Shown: positions 8,129 to 17,340 of the stretch, in pieces | Numbering within the stretch: the first letter of the stretch is position 1 | How the letters are laid out: the number at the start of each line of letters is the position of its first letter | From: Planococcus wigleyi | GTDB taxonomy: Bacteria > Bacillota > Bacilli > Bacillales_A > Planococcaceae | Assembly (NCBI RefSeq): GCF_014836985.1 | Contig: NZ_JACSPU010000003.1 | Coordinates: 434,001-498,000, forward strand | Reading direction: 5' to 3' | DNA length: 64,000 bases | Notes under the pieces: model-generated | What the model was told of the DNA's origin: nothing | The model's database searches: none | Seen by the model: only the letters and a program-made list of their open reading frames with translations | Translations under genes and position numbers: made by a program

Positions 8129-9741
8129 TGGATTCGCCATTATTATTATCAGCTTTCGTAAAAAGAGCAGAGCGTTACTTTCCGGAAAAACTGATCATTT
8201 CACGGACTGGAGAAAACAAGGTCCATCGCATTCCTTATAAGGAGTTTGCTGTGCGGACTCGAAAATTGGCTGCTGCTCTAACGAAAATGGGGATGGAGCG
8301 GGGCACGAAAGTTGGAAGTTTTGCCTGGAACCATCATCGTCACTTGGAATTGTATTTTGGCGTGCCGGGTGCCGGCGCGATTCTGCACATGATCAATATT
8401 CGCTTGTCTCCGGAACACATCGCCTATGTCATCAACCATGCGGAAGATGAAATTCTGCTGGTTGACCATGATTTATTTCCATTGATTGAAAAATTGGCGC
8501 CGATGTTGAAAACAGTTAAACATTTTGTCGTCATGAAAGATGGCAACGATTTGCCGGAAACGGCACTTGAAAACGTCTATTCCTATGAAGAGTTGTTGGC
8601 TGCTGAAGACGGCAGCTTTGAATTCCCGGAAGATCTGGATGAAAATACACCCGCTGGCATGTGCTACACGTCGGCAACGACCGGCAATCCAAAAGGCGTG
8701 GTCTATACGCATAGAGGATTGGTGCTCCACAGCTATGCGTTGGGTATGAATGATGCTATGGGCTTGTCAGAACGTGACATTGCCTTATCGATTGTGCCGA
8801 TGTTCCATGCCAATGCATGGGGCTTGCCGTTTGCTTGTGTTTTGTTCGGGACGACGCAAGTATTGCCGGGGCCTGGATTTGCTCCAGGGATGCTGCTGGA
8901 TTTGATTGAATCGGAAAAAGTTACGTTGACTGCCGGCGTTCCAACTATCTGGATGGGTGTCTTAAAGGAATTGGAAGCCAATCCGCGAAATATTGACACG
9001 TTGCGGATGATCATTTGCGGGGGATCAGCTTCGCCTAAAGGGTTGATCCGGGCGTTTGAAGAAAAATACCATGTTCCGTTTGTAACAGGATATGGCATGA
9101 CGGAAACTTCGCCGCTTGTCAGTCTGGCCATCACCACTTCCGCTATGGCTGATCTGACGATGGATGAGCGCATCGAACGCCGCTCCATGGCCGGCTTGCC
9201 GATGCCGGGGCTGGAAGTACGGATCGTCAACGAAAATGGCGAGGCTCGGTGGGACGGTGAAACGATGGGTGAGCTGAATGTCAAAGGTGCCTGGATCGCC
9301 GATGAATACTACAAAGACGAACGGACCGCTGATGCGTTCAAGGATGGTTGGCTTTATACAGGCGACATTGCTGTGATCGAGCCGGATGGCTACATCAAGC
9401 TGACAGACCGCACGAAAGACCTGATCAAGAGCGGAGGGGAATGGATTTCCTCTGTCGATTTGGAAAATTCTTTGATGACCCATGAAGCAGTCTTTGAAGC
9501 AGCTGTGGTCGCCGTTCCTCATGAGAAATGGATGGAACGCCCACTTGCTTGTGTGGTGCTGAAAGAAGGCTACGCGGAAGACGAAGCGACGAAATCGGAA
9601 TTGCTGGCCTATCTGGAGAGGCAATTTGCCAAATGGTGGGTACCGGACGATGTGGTTTTCTTGAAGGAAGTGCCGAAAACATCAGTCGGAAAATTCCTCA
9701 AAGCGGCTTTAAGAAAAGAATTGAACGGCTATTACCAGTAA
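8125..9741 (+). CDS. AMP-dependent fatty-acyl-CoA ligase
   Basis: Adenylate-forming ligase of 538 aa that activates a fatty acid with ATP and CoA. The P-loop-like motif is YTSATTGNPKGV (near residue 180), followed by GYGMTETSP, YTGDIAVIEPDGYI and the C-terminal KTSVGKFLKAALRK with the acylating Lys. The close fit to medium/long-chain ligases and the operon place it as the entry step for the upstream enzymes. It overlaps the racemase-like gene by 4 bp, with AAAGGAG about 15 nt upstream. Enoyl-CoA hydratase is not in the cluster and must be supplied elsewhere. Confidence 0.85.
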   Translation: MMDSPLLLSAFVKRAERYFPEKLIISRTGENKVHRIPYKEFAVRTRKLAAALTKMGMERGTKVGSFAWNHHRHLELYFGVPGAGAILHMINIRLSPEHIAYVINHAEDEILLVDHDLFPLIEKLAPMLKTVKHFVVMKDGNDLPETALENVYSYEELLAAEDGSFEFPEDLDENTPAGMCYTSATTGNPKGVVYTHRGLVLHSYALGMNDAMGLSERDIALSIVPMFHANAWGLPFACVLFGTTQVLPGPGFAPGMLLDLIESEKVTLTAGVPTIWMGVLKELEANPRNIDTLRMIICGGSASPKGLIRAFEEKYHVPFVTGYGMTETSPLVSLAITTSAMADLTMDERIERRSMAGLPMPGLEVRIVNENGEARWDGETMGELNVKGAWIADEYYKDERTADAFKDGWLYTGDIAVIEPDGYIKLTDRTKDLIKSGGEWISSVDLENSLMTHEAVFEAAVVAVPHEKWMERPLACVVLKEGYAEDEATKSELLAYLERQFAKWWVPDDVVFLKEVPKTSVGKFLKAALRKELNGYYQ

Positions 9742-9755
9742 TTTTTATTGATTTG

Positions 9756-9798
9756 AGCGCAAGTGCCCGGAAAACTTTGGGCACCTGCGCTTTTTTTT
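9756..9798 (+). terminator. Intrinsic terminator of the acyl-CoA operon
   Basis: The stem GCGCAAGTGCCC pairs with GGGCACCTGCGC across a roughly 10-nt loop, with one mismatch, and is followed by eight Ts (9791-9798). Confidence 0.93.
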
Positions 9799-9883
9799 AT
9801 CCGTTTTGATGGAAAATAGAACTACTTTGCTGGTCTTTCTTGTATCGGTTAAAGTGGTATGGCTGCCTACGCATTTCTTTTAC

Positions 9884-9912
9884 TTGACAGAATATACAAA
9901 ACCTTTTAACAT
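9884..9912 (+). promoter_or_regulatory. SigA promoter of the trp operon leader
   Basis: TTGACA (9884-9889), a 17-bp spacer and TAACAT (9907-9912) form a good vegetative promoter about 370 bp before trpD, just before the T-box leader. Confidence 0.7.
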
Positions 9913-9994
9913 AAGGGTCAACTTGTTGTACGAGAAGCAAGTCCTTTTGAGAGAAGAGCCCAGAGAAGACGAGAATAGAAGAGTGTATAAATCG

Positions 9995-10252
9995 AGGATT
10001 GAGACGAGTAGGCAGGGAAATCCATTTAGAGAGTCAGCGGCTGGTGGGAGCTGATTGGGTGATCTGCGCGAATGGACTTAGGAGAGCTGGCCTGAAAGCG
10101 GAAGCGAGTAAGGGAGACGTAAGCCCTGCGTTAAAGGGAAAGGCGAAGAGCCTGTTTAAGTGAGTGCAGAAATTTCTTGCATTAATGCGTGGTGGTACCG
10201 CGGTTTCAACCCGTCCCCGCAATCAGATAGCTATCTGATTGCGGGGATTTTT
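9995..10252 (+). promoter_or_regulatory. T-box leader (tRNA-Trp responsive) with terminator
   Basis: Stem I carries the GACGAGTA GA motif, the terminal motif GAGAGTCAGCGG...TGGTGGGAG and, on its 3' side, the specifier loop GAATGGAC with codon UGG (10073-10075) followed by A. The conserved T-box TGGTGGTACCGCGG lies at about 10190-10203. The terminator is a 17-bp inverted repeat (10214-10230 with 10231-10247) followed by Ts. Uncharged tRNA-Trp should stabilise the antiterminator and switch on trpD-trpA. The 5' limit is approximate; 9913-9994 is leader of unclear structure. Confidence 0.9.
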
Positions 10253-10283
10253 GCATTTAAAAACGAGACGAGGAGAGATTAGC

Positions 10284-11276
10284 ATGAGCAGAGTAGAGAA
10301 TATGAGCGAGCAAACAATGTACGAAAAATCATTGGAAATTTTGAACGGTACTATAGATGAGCAACGGGTAAAAGCATTTTTATCAGGTTTGCATGAAAAA
10401 GGCGAAACAGCAGATGAATTGGTGGGCTTAGTCAAAGCGATGCGCGAAAAAGCGGTAGAGCTGCCAATGGTAGAAGGGGAACTGGTAGATGTTTGTGGAA
10501 CCGGTGGTGACCGCTCATACAGTTTCAATATCAGTACGTTGACCGCTTTTGTGTTGGCGGGTTGTGGATTGACGGTAGCCAAGCATGGCAATCGCAGTGT
10601 TTCCAGTAAAACGGGCAGTTCGGATGTATTGGAGGCGCTTGGCATTTCCACTGAATCGGACATCGAGTCAATTCCGATGATGCTTGATCAGACGGGGATT
10701 GCGCTTTTATTCGCCCCGGCCATCCATCCGGCACTTGGGGGAATGCGCCAGATTCGTAAAGAGATCGGGACTCCGACTATTTTCAACTTGGTGGGCCCAT
10801 TGGCGAATCCGCTGCCGATTACAATTCAAATGACCGGCGTCTACCGCCGCGATATGCTGGAACCGATGGCTGATGCCTTAATCCGGTTAGGGCGAAAGAA
10901 AGGTGCACTGGTTCATGGGGCTGGCGGATTGGACGAATTGTCACTTGCAGGAACCAATGAACTGATCATCTTCGACGAGAACGGCAAGCGGAAAATGACC
11001 ATCCATCCAAATGAAGTCGGTTTGGAAGTTGCTTCAATTGAAGCGATTCGTGGAGGCGATCCGGAGCGCAATGCAGAAATCTTTATGGATGTACTGTCTG
11101 GAAATGACAGCCCTTATCTGGATACAGTGGCATTGAATGCAGGTACGGTTCTGTATGTCAGCGGCAAGGCTGAAACGGTGAAAGAAGGCGTTCAGCAAGC
11201 GAAGGCTTCGCTGCAAGCAGGCGAAACTGCACGGGTCTTTGACTTGCATCGCTTAGCGGCGGGGGTGTTGGTATGA
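10284..11276 (+). CDS. trpD: Anthranilate phosphoribosyltransferase
   Basis: TrpD of 330 aa transfers phosphoribosyl from PRPP to anthranilate. Diagnostic motifs are VDVCGTGGDRSYSFNIST (PRPP/Mg site), KHGNRSVSSKTGSSDVLEALG, and HGAGGLDELSLAG near residue 220. ATG 10284 is preferred, with GAGGAGAG about 7 nt upstream; the longer frame starting near 10239 runs back through the leader terminator. First gene of the operon: no trpE or trpG precedes it, so anthranilate synthase must be encoded elsewhere. The stop overlaps trpC (ATGA). Confidence 0.95.
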   Translation: MSRVENMSEQTMYEKSLEILNGTIDEQRVKAFLSGLHEKGETADELVGLVKAMREKAVELPMVEGELVDVCGTGGDRSYSFNISTLTAFVLAGCGLTVAKHGNRSVSSKTGSSDVLEALGISTESDIESIPMMLDQTGIALLFAPAIHPALGGMRQIRKEIGTPTIFNLVGPLANPLPITIQMTGVYRRDMLEPMADALIRLGRKKGALVHGAGGLDELSLAGTNELIIFDENGKRKMTIHPNEVGLEVASIEAIRGGDPERNAEIFMDVLSGNDSPYLDTVALNAGTVLYVSGKAETVKEGVQQAKASLQAGETARVFDLHRLAAGVLV

Positions 11277-12049
11277 CGACGATACTGGATAAAATCATTG
11301 CAACCAAATATGAAGAAATAAAAACATATCAACCAATCGAACAAAGTGCGGCCGTCTTTCCTGAAAAAACGAAGCTGCTGCAGCATTTGCAAGAAAAGAA
11401 TGGCGTCATTTCGGAAATCAAACGTGCTTCTCCTTCGAAAGGGGATATCCAGACAGAAGTGGATATCGTGGCACAAGCGAAAAAATACGAAAAAGCAGGG
11501 GCGGCTGCAATTTCAGTGCTGACCGATGAAACTTATTTTAAAGGATCGATCAATGATTTGCGTGAAGTGGCGCAAGCGGTGTCCATTCCTGTCTTGTGCA
11601 AAGATTTTATGGTCAGTGAAATTCAGATTGACCGGGCTCAACAAGCAGGAGGCACCATCATTCTGTTGATTGTCGCAGCATTGGAAAAGCAGCAGCTGCA
11701 ACACTTGTATCAGTATGCTCTTTCTAAAGGACTCGAGGTGTTAGTGGAAGTCCACGATGAAGAGGAACTGAAGGAAGCATTGGAGCTGGATGCCAAATTA
11801 ATTGGCGTCAATAACCGTAATTTGAAGACTTTCGAAGTGTCAATTGAACGGACTGCGCAATTGGCGGAGAAGTTTCCGTTTGACGGTGAGCGCGTACTCA
11901 TCAGTGAAAGTGGGATGCACACAAGAGAAGATGCGAAATTTGCCTATGCGAACGGAGCTTCCGGAATTTTAGTGGGCGAAGCGTTGATGCGGTCTGAAGA
12001 TCCCGGCAACTGGATCCGTCAAGCAACCAGTGAGGAGGCAGTCAAGTGA
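11273..12049 (+). CDS. trpC: Indole-3-glycerol-phosphate synthase
   Basis: TIM-barrel enzyme of 258 aa that closes CdRP to indole-3-glycerol phosphate. The signatures [22 protein letters not shown] (catalytic Lys), [35 protein letters not shown] and [10 protein letters not shown] are all present in order. It overlaps trpD by 4 bp and the following GTG start by 4 bp. Confidence 0.95.
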   Translation: MTTILDKIIATKYEEIKTYQPIEQSAAVFPEKTKLLQHLQEKNGVISEIKRASPSKGDIQTEVDIVAQAKKYEKAGAAAISVLTDETYFKGSINDLREVAQAVSIPVLCKDFMVSEIQIDRAQQAGGTIILLIVAALEKQQLQHLYQYALSKGLEVLVEVHDEEELKEALELDAKLIGVNNRNLKTFEVSIERTAQLAEKFPFDGERVLISESGMHTREDAKFAYANGASGILVGEALMRSEDPGNWIRQATSEEAVK

Positions 12050-13842
12050 CCAAAGTGAAAATCTGTGGTTTGAAAGAAGAACAGCATGTCCAAGCAGCGA
12101 AGCGGGCTGATGCAATCGGATTCGTCTTTGCCCCAAGCAAACGGCAGGTGACAATTGAGCAAGCCGCGCAATTGGCTAAGCACATTCCAGCAGATACAGA
12201 TAAAATCGGTGTCTTCGTCAACGCTTCTTTAGAAGAAATTGAAGATACAATAGCTGGCGTTCCGTTGACGATGGTTCAGCTGCACGGGGATGAGCCGGAC
12301 GAATTGGTCGAGGCGATTCGCGTACCCGTCATACAAGCTTTCTCGATCCGCACAAAAGAAGACGTCGACCAATTGAAAAAATCACGGGCAGATTATGTAC
12401 TGGTGGATGCACCGGGTACCGATTACCGTGGAGGCAGCGGCAATGTCTTTGATTGGACTTTATTGGACGGAGCCGATATCGACTCATCCCGCCTGATTGT
12501 GGCGGGAGGCTTGAATCCCGAAAACGTCCATGCGGCAATCGGCCAAACGGCTCCTTATATGGTGGACGTTTCTAGTGGAGTTGAAACCGAGGGACGCAAA
12601 GACTCTTCGAAAATACAGGAATTCATTAAACAAGTAAAGGATGATTCGATGGAACAGACAATAGAAAAAACAGGATTTTTCGGTAAATATGGTGGGCAAT
12701 TTGTGCCGGAAACCTTGATGAAAGCAGTTAAGGAATTGGAGGATGCTTACAACGAAGTAAAAGAAGATCCTGAATTCCAAAAAGAATACCATCACTATTT
12801 GTCTGAATATGTGGGACGTGAACAGCCGTTGACATTCGCGAAACGGATGACTGAAGCATTGGGCGGTCCGAAAATCTATTTGAAGCGCGAAGACTTGAAC
12901 CACACCGGCGCCCACAAAGTGAATAACGCGATTGGACAGGCGCTGCTTGCTATGCGCATGGGCAAACGCAAAATTGTAGCGGAAACCGGAGCGGGGCAGC
13001 ACGGTGTGGCGACTGCAACCATTTGTGCACTTTTTGATCTGGAATGCGTCATTTTCATGGGTGAAGAAGATATTAAACGCCAGCAATTGAACGTCTTCCG
13101 CATGAAATTATTGGGTGCCCGTGTTGAAAGTGTCACGAAAGGCAGTGCGACCTTAAAAGATGCCGTCAATGAAGCCTTGCGCTACTGGGTTGCCAATGTA
13201 GAAGATACTCATTATTTGATCGGTTCGGCTCTTGGGCCACACCCATTTCCGACGATGGTCCGCGATTTCCAAAGTGTCATCGGCGAAGAAACCAAACGGC
13301 AGATTCTTGATAAAGAGGGCCGACTGCCTGATGCCATCCTGGCATGTGTCGGCGGGGGCAGCAACGCCATCGGCATGTTTTATCCGTTCATTCAAGACAA
13401 AGATGTCCAGTTGATCGGTGTTGAGGCTGCAGGTGAAGGTGTGGATACAGAAAAGCATGCTGCAACGTTGACCAAAGGAACCGAAGGCGTGCTTCATGGC
13501 GCATTGATGAAATTATTGCAGGACGATGCCGGCCAGGTGCAGGAAGCGCATTCGATTTCTGCTGGGCTTGATTATCCGGGAATTGGTCCAGAACATGCGC
13601 ATTTGGCAGACATAGGCCGTGTTGAATACCGCGCGATTACCGATGAAGAAGCGTTGGCTGCGGTCATCAGCATGTCCCGCCTTGAAGGGATCATTCCTGC
13701 ACTTGAATCGGCTCATGCGATTGCGGAGGCCGAAAAGCAGGCGAAGGCGATGACTGCCGATCAGATTATGGTCATTTGCGTATCAGGGCGCGGCGATAAA
13801 GATATGGCTACGTACGCTGAAAAATTGGAGGGACTGTCATGA
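12046..13842 (+). CDS. trpFB: Fused phosphoribosylanthranilate isomerase :: tryptophan synthase beta chain
   Basis: One uninterrupted 598-codon frame. Residues 1 to about 198 are TrpF (KICGLK with Cys7, [36 protein letters not shown]). From Met202 onward it is TrpB ([18 protein letters not shown]-Lys291 in [46 protein letters not shown]). No stop separates the halves. An in-frame ATG at 12649 is preceded by AAAGG about 8 nt upstream, so free TrpB may also be made. The GTG start has GAGGAGG upstream. Fusion by loss of the trpF stop is the simplest reading. Confidence 0.92.
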   Translation: MTKVKICGLKEEQHVQAAKRADAIGFVFAPSKRQVTIEQAAQLAKHIPADTDKIGVFVNASLEEIEDTIAGVPLTMVQLHGDEPDELVEAIRVPVIQAFSIRTKEDVDQLKKSRADYVLVDAPGTDYRGGSGNVFDWTLLDGADIDSSRLIVAGGLNPENVHAAIGQTAPYMVDVSSGVETEGRKDSSKIQEFIKQVKDDSMEQTIEKTGFFGKYGGQFVPETLMKAVKELEDAYNEVKEDPEFQKEYHHYLSEYVGREQPLTFAKRMTEALGGPKIYLKREDLNHTGAHKVNNAIGQALLAMRMGKRKIVAETGAGQHGVATATICALFDLECVIFMGEEDIKRQQLNVFRMKLLGARVESVTKGSATLKDAVNEALRYWVANVEDTHYLIGSALGPHPFPTMVRDFQSVIGEETKRQILDKEGRLPDAILACVGGGSNAIGMFYPFIQDKDVQLIGVEAAGEGVDTEKHAATLTKGTEGVLHGALMKLLQDDAGQVQEAHSISAGLDYPGIGPEHAHLADIGRVEYRAITDEEALAAVISMSRLEGIIPALESAHAIAEAEKQAKAMTADQIMVICVSGRGDKDMATYAEKLEGLS

Positions 13843-14609
13843 ATAGACTGGAACAGCTGAAAAGTTCAGGGAATAAAGCATTTGTCGCTTATATCATGGC
13901 GGGAGATGGCGGTCTCGGCCGTTTGAAGGAACAAGTGCAGTATTTGCAGAAAGCAGGCGTGACGGCCATTGAAATCGGCATCCCTTTTTCGGATCCGGTA
14001 GCGGACGGTCCGACGATAGAAGCGGCGGGAAACCGTGCCTTGAAACAAGGGGTCACCCTTCAGAAAGTGTTGGAAGAACTGCAAAGCTGGACTTTTCAGG
14101 TTGAAATCCCGTTATTGGTCATGACCTATTTGAACCCGGTGCTGAGATTCGGTGTGGAACGTTTCGCTACTGAATGCGGCAAGGCTGGAGTCTCAGGCGT
14201 GATTATTCCGGATCTTCCTTTCGAACATAAACAGCTGGTACAGCCTTACGTGGATAAAGAAGGCATCAAGCTGATTCAGTTGGTGACTTTGACGACGACC
14301 GATGTTCGCTTGAACGATATTCTCGGCGAAGCGGAAGGTTTTGTTTATGCAGTGACGGTTAAAGGCATTACAGGGTCGCGTGATGAAATGTCCGAAGAAG
14401 TCAAAGCGTTCATGCGGAAAGTCCGGGAGAAAAGCCCGGTTCCGGTCTATGCCGGTTTCGGTATTTCGAAAAGCAGCCATGTCGACTTGCTGCGTGATGA
14501 CGTGGATGGCTTTATTGTGGGAAGTGCCATTGTCGAGGCTTTCAATGACAATAGAATTGAAGAAATCGAACCGCTTATCCATGCAGTGACTGCCGCCCAT
14601 TCGGTATAA
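13839..14609 (+). CDS. trpA: Tryptophan synthase alpha chain
   Basis: TIM-barrel subunit of 256 aa that cleaves indole-3-glycerol phosphate and channels indole to TrpB. Signatures are [26 protein letters not shown] with the catalytic Glu and Asp, [20 protein letters not shown] and [10 protein letters not shown]. It overlaps the trpFB stop by 4 bp. Only 20 bp, including GGAGGGG, separate it from the glycosylase gene, so the operon may continue. Confidence 0.95.
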   Translation: MNRLEQLKSSGNKAFVAYIMAGDGGLGRLKEQVQYLQKAGVTAIEIGIPFSDPVADGPTIEAAGNRALKQGVTLQKVLEELQSWTFQVEIPLLVMTYLNPVLRFGVERFATECGKAGVSGVIIPDLPFEHKQLVQPYVDKEGIKLIQLVTLTTTDVRLNDILGEAEGFVYAVTVKGITGSRDEMSEEVKAFMRKVREKSPVPVYAGFGISKSSHVDLLRDDVDGFIVGSAIVEAFNDNRIEEIEPLIHAVTAAHSV

Positions 14610-14629
14610 TACCGATAGGAGGGGATTTT

Positions 14630-15220
14630 ATGTTTACACCACTTGCTGCTGATTTCTTTCATGCTCCCACTTTGGAACTGTCCCGCAATTTGCTTGGCCA
14701 GATTTTGGTCCATGAATTGCCGGAAGGCCTCGTGGCGGGACGCATCGTCGAAACGGAAGCCTATATGGGAGCGGAAGATCGCGCTGCCCACAGCTTCGGC
14801 AATCGGCGCACGAAACGAACAGAAATCATGTTCGGAAAACCTGGCCTTGTTTATACCTATCAAATGCATACCCATACATTGATCAATGTCGTCAGCGGGC
14901 CGGAAGATACCCCGCGGGCGATTTTGATTCGTGCAGTCGAACCGGTCGAAGGCATTGACTTGATGGCAGAACTGCGCGGAAAACATATGCCGATCAAGCA
15001 ATGGACCAGCGGACCCGGAAAGCTGACCAAAGCGCTGGGCATTACAATGGATTATTACGGCCATCACTTTACAGAAAAGCCGCTTTACATTGCACAAGGA
15101 GATCCGGTCCATGCAGTCGCAGTCGGGCCGCGTGTCGGCATCGGAAATTCACTGGAAGCTGTCCATTACCCTTATCGTTTCTGGGAACAAGACAATCCGT
15201 TTGTATCGAAATTTCGTTAG
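14630..15220 (+). CDS. 3-methyladenine DNA glycosylase (AAG/MPG family)
   Basis: A 196-aa base-excision enzyme that removes alkylated purines. The family pattern is complete: ELSRNLLGQILVHE, IVETEAYMGAEDRAAHSFG (catalytic Glu and strand-intercalating region), RTEIMFGKPGLVYTYQMHTH, and TSGPGKLTKALGI near residue 127. ATG 14630 follows TAGGAGGGG. It lies 20 bp after trpA with no terminator between, so it is probably co-transcribed. A functional link with tryptophan synthesis is not evident. Confidence 0.9.
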   Translation: MFTPLAADFFHAPTLELSRNLLGQILVHELPEGLVAGRIVETEAYMGAEDRAAHSFGNRRTKRTEIMFGKPGLVYTYQMHTHTLINVVSGPEDTPRAILIRAVEPVEGIDLMAELRGKHMPIKQWTSGPGKLTKALGITMDYYGHHFTEKPLYIAQGDPVHAVAVGPRVGIGNSLEAVHYPYRFWEQDNPFVSKFR

Positions 15221-15226
15221 TTCTGT

Positions 15227-15251
15227 GTTTAATTTCCTTCTTTCGTGGAAT
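15227..15251 (+). promoter_or_regulatory. Candidate SigB promoter of the DJ-1/PfpI gene
   Basis: GTTTAA (15227-15232), a 13-bp spacer and TGGAAT (15246-15251) resemble the SigB consensus GTTTAA / GGGWAW, 40 bp before the GTG start. B. subtilis yfkM (GSP18) is known to be a SigB-dependent stress gene. Confidence 0.55.
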
Positions 15252-15290
15252 ACTGAGAAAGAATGATTAAAACAGAAGGAGTGGAAGATA

Positions 15291-15812
15291 GTGGCTAAAA
15301 TTGCAACGTTAATTACAGATATGTTCGAAGATGTAGAATATACAGATCCGTCGAAAGCATTCAATGACGCAGGTCACGAAGTTTTCACCATTGAAAAAGA
15401 AGCGGGCAAAGAAGTGACAGGCAAACAGGGTGAGGCGGTTGTTGCAATCGACAAGGGAATCGACGATGTCAGCCCGGACGATTACGATGCACTGTTCCTG
15501 CCGGGCGGATTTTCACCGGATCAGCTGCGTGCAGATGACCGTTTTGTTGAATTTACAAAAGCATTCATGGATGCGAAAAAACCGGTCTTCGCGATTTGTC
15601 ATGGCCCGCAATTATTGATTACGGCCAAAGCGTTAGAAGGCCGCAAAGCAACAGGGTATAAATCGATTCAAGTTGATATGGAATATGCAGGAGCTACAGT
15701 AGTCGATGAAGAAGTGGCAGTATGCCAGGACCAATTGGTGACGAGCCGCCAACCGGATGACTTGCCGGCATTCAATCGCGAATCACTTCGTCTGCTGGAA
15801 CAATTGGCTTAA
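15291..15812 (+). CDS. yfkM: DJ-1/PfpI family stress protein (YfkM-like)
   Basis: A 173-aa cytoplasmic protein of the type-1 glutamine-amidotransferase-like fold. The nucleophile elbow AICHGPQLL carries the conserved Cys, and LPGGFSPDQLR and VTSRQPDDLPAF are family blocks. Relatives are reported as deglycases, chaperones or proteases; the activity here is not settled by sequence. GTG 15291 has AGAAGGAGTGG upstream. The gene is monocistronic, flanked by a candidate SigB promoter and a strong terminator, consistent with a general-stress role. Confidence 0.85.
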   Translation: MAKIATLITDMFEDVEYTDPSKAFNDAGHEVFTIEKEAGKEVTGKQGEAVVAIDKGIDDVSPDDYDALFLPGGFSPDQLRADDRFVEFTKAFMDAKKPVFAICHGPQLLITAKALEGRKATGYKSIQVDMEYAGATVVDEEVAVCQDQLVTSRQPDDLPAFNRESLRLLEQLA

Positions 15813-15824
15813 TAAGAAAATGGA

Positions 15825-15856
15825 AACCGGATCAGCAATGCTGATCCGGTTTTTTA
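15825..15856 (+). terminator. Intrinsic terminator
   Basis: A perfect 12-bp stem AACCGGATCAGC (15825-15836) with its complement at 15840-15851, a 3-nt loop, then a T-run. Confidence 0.95.
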
Positions 15857-15919
15857 TGGATAAATGCAATTGAGATGCAATAGAGCGAGAAAAGTTATCC
15901 CGGTAGTCACATTTTCCTC

Positions 15920-15948
15920 TTGAATACATAAGTGTTTACTTATATAAT
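15920..15948 (+). promoter_or_regulatory. SigA promoter with a palindrome in the spacer (ArsB-like gene)
   Basis: TTGAAT (15920-15925), a 17-bp spacer and TATAAT (15943-15948). Inside the spacer, ATAAGT (15928-15933) and ACTTAT (15938-15943) form an inverted repeat about a 4-nt centre. That is a classic place for a repressor, but no regulator gene is adjacent. Confidence 0.7.
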
Positions 15949-16002
15949 GAAATGATTGCAGAAGGAATAAAAGAGAATGATAAGCAGGGAGTTGTATAGC
16001 AC

Positions 16003-17298
16003 GTGGATGTTTGGTTAGCGAGTTTTATATTTATTGTGACATTGATATTTGTTATTTGGCAGCCCAGAGGCTTGTCAATCGGCTGGTCGGCAATTGCGGG
16101 GGCTGTTGTGGCGCTGTTATTTGGCGTGGTAGATTTCGGTGATGTTTGGGATGTGACCGGCATTGTCTGGAACGCGACGTTGACGTTTGTCGCCTTGATC
16201 ATCATTTCATTGATTCTTGATGAAATTGGATTTTTTGAATGGGCAGCTTTACACATGGCGCGTTTTGCCAAAGGCAGCGGCTTGCGGATGTTCTTCCTCG
16301 TCATCATGTTAGGGGCGGTCGTTGCCGCTTTGTTTGCAAATGACGGTGCCGCATTGATTTTAACGCCAATTGTGCTGGCGATGGTTCGGGCTTTGAAATT
16401 CAAAGATGCCATGATTTTACCGTTTATCATGGCTTGTGGATTTATCGCCGATACGGCGTCTCTGCCTTTTGTCGTAAGCAACTTGGTCAATATCGTCTCT
16501 GCAGACTTCTTTGGCATCGGATTTACTGAATACGCCATCCGGATGGCTGTGCCGAACTTGTTCAGCATCGCTGCAAGTATGCTTGTGCTGTATCTGTATT
16601 TCCGAAAAGACATTCCAAAGCATTTTGATGACAGTGTTTTGAAAACCCCGGCTTCAGCAATAAAGGATATCAAGATTTTCCGTTTGTCATGGGTGGTGCT
16701 GGTGATTTTGCTGATCGGCTATTTCAGCAGTGAAGCTTTGAATATCCCGGTTTCCTTGATTGCCGGAGCGGTAGCCATCATTTTCCTGGCGATTGCACGG
16801 AGAAGCAAATCGGTTGAAACGATGACCGTTTTAAAAGGAGCGCCTTGGGCCATCGTCTTTTTCTCGATCGGTATGTATGTTGTCGTTTATGGCCTGAGAA
16901 ATGTTGGGCTGACATCGGTGCTCGCGACGGCCATCGAATGGACAGCGAGCCATGGGTTGTATGCAGCCACCATTGGTATGGGCTTTATCGCAGCTATTCT
17001 TTCCTCGGTCATGAACAATATGCCGACAGTCATGATCGATGCACTTGCCATAGCTGAAACCGATACGACGGGAGTCGTGAGGGAAGCGTTGATTTATGCC
17101 AACATCATCGGGTCGGACCTAGGCCCGAAAATTACGCCAATCGGTTCATTGGCAACTCTATTATGGCTGCATGTGCTGAAAACAAAAGGTGTGAAAATCA
17201 CATGGGGCTATTACTTCAAAATTGGAATTATCCTGACGATACCAACTTTGTTCATCACATTGACGGGCTTGTATTTGTGGCTCAACATTTTAAATTAA
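16003..17298 (+). CDS. ArsB/NhaD-type transporter (arsenite efflux-like)
   Basis: Polytopic membrane protein of 431 aa with about 11-12 hydrophobic segments, of the ArsB/ion-transporter superfamily. The block [18 protein letters not shown] and the C-terminal [19 protein letters not shown] are highly typical of ArsB pumps that extrude arsenite or antimonite. The start is a weakly supported GTG at 16003 with CAGGGAG about 11 nt upstream. ArsR, ArsC and ArsA are not adjacent, so the metalloid role rests on homology alone. A related anion or Na+/H+ exchange role cannot be excluded. Confidence 0.8.
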   Translation: MDVWLASFIFIVTLIFVIWQPRGLSIGWSAIAGAVVALLFGVVDFGDVWDVTGIVWNATLTFVALIIISLILDEIGFFEWAALHMARFAKGSGLRMFFLVIMLGAVVAALFANDGAALILTPIVLAMVRALKFKDAMILPFIMACGFIADTASLPFVVSNLVNIVSADFFGIGFTEYAIRMAVPNLFSIAASMLVLYLYFRKDIPKHFDDSVLKTPASAIKDIKIFRLSWVVLVILLIGYFSSEALNIPVSLIAGAVAIIFLAIARRSKSVETMTVLKGAPWAIVFFSIGMYVVVYGLRNVGLTSVLATAIEWTASHGLYAATIGMGFIAAILSSVMNNMPTVMIDALAIAETDTTGVVREALIYANIIGSDLGPKITPIGSLATLLWLHVLKTKGVKITWGYYFKIGIILTIPTLFITLTGLYLWLNILN

Positions 17299-17304
17299 AA
17301 CAAC

Positions 17305-17340
17305 GAAAAAAGGAGCTTGCCGCAGGCGAGCTCCTTTTTG
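17305..17340. terminator. Bidirectional terminator
   Basis: AAAAAGGAGCT (17306-17316) pairs with AGCTCCTTTTT (17329-17339), with A- and T-runs on both sides. It serves the plus-strand ArsB-like gene and the convergent minus-strand GNAT gene. Confidence 0.9.

Noticed and set aside
8733-9624. Long minus-strand frames opposite the acyl-CoA ligase
   Set aside because: Antisense shadows of a clearly coding gene, without start signals.
9806-10054. An 82-codon plus-strand frame upstream of trpD
   Set aside because: It runs through the promoter and T-box stem I, has no ribosome site, and is explained by the leader.
12484-13497. Long minus-strand frames opposite trpFB
   Set aside because: Shadows of the high-GC third positions of trpF/trpB; no ribosome sites, no family resemblance.
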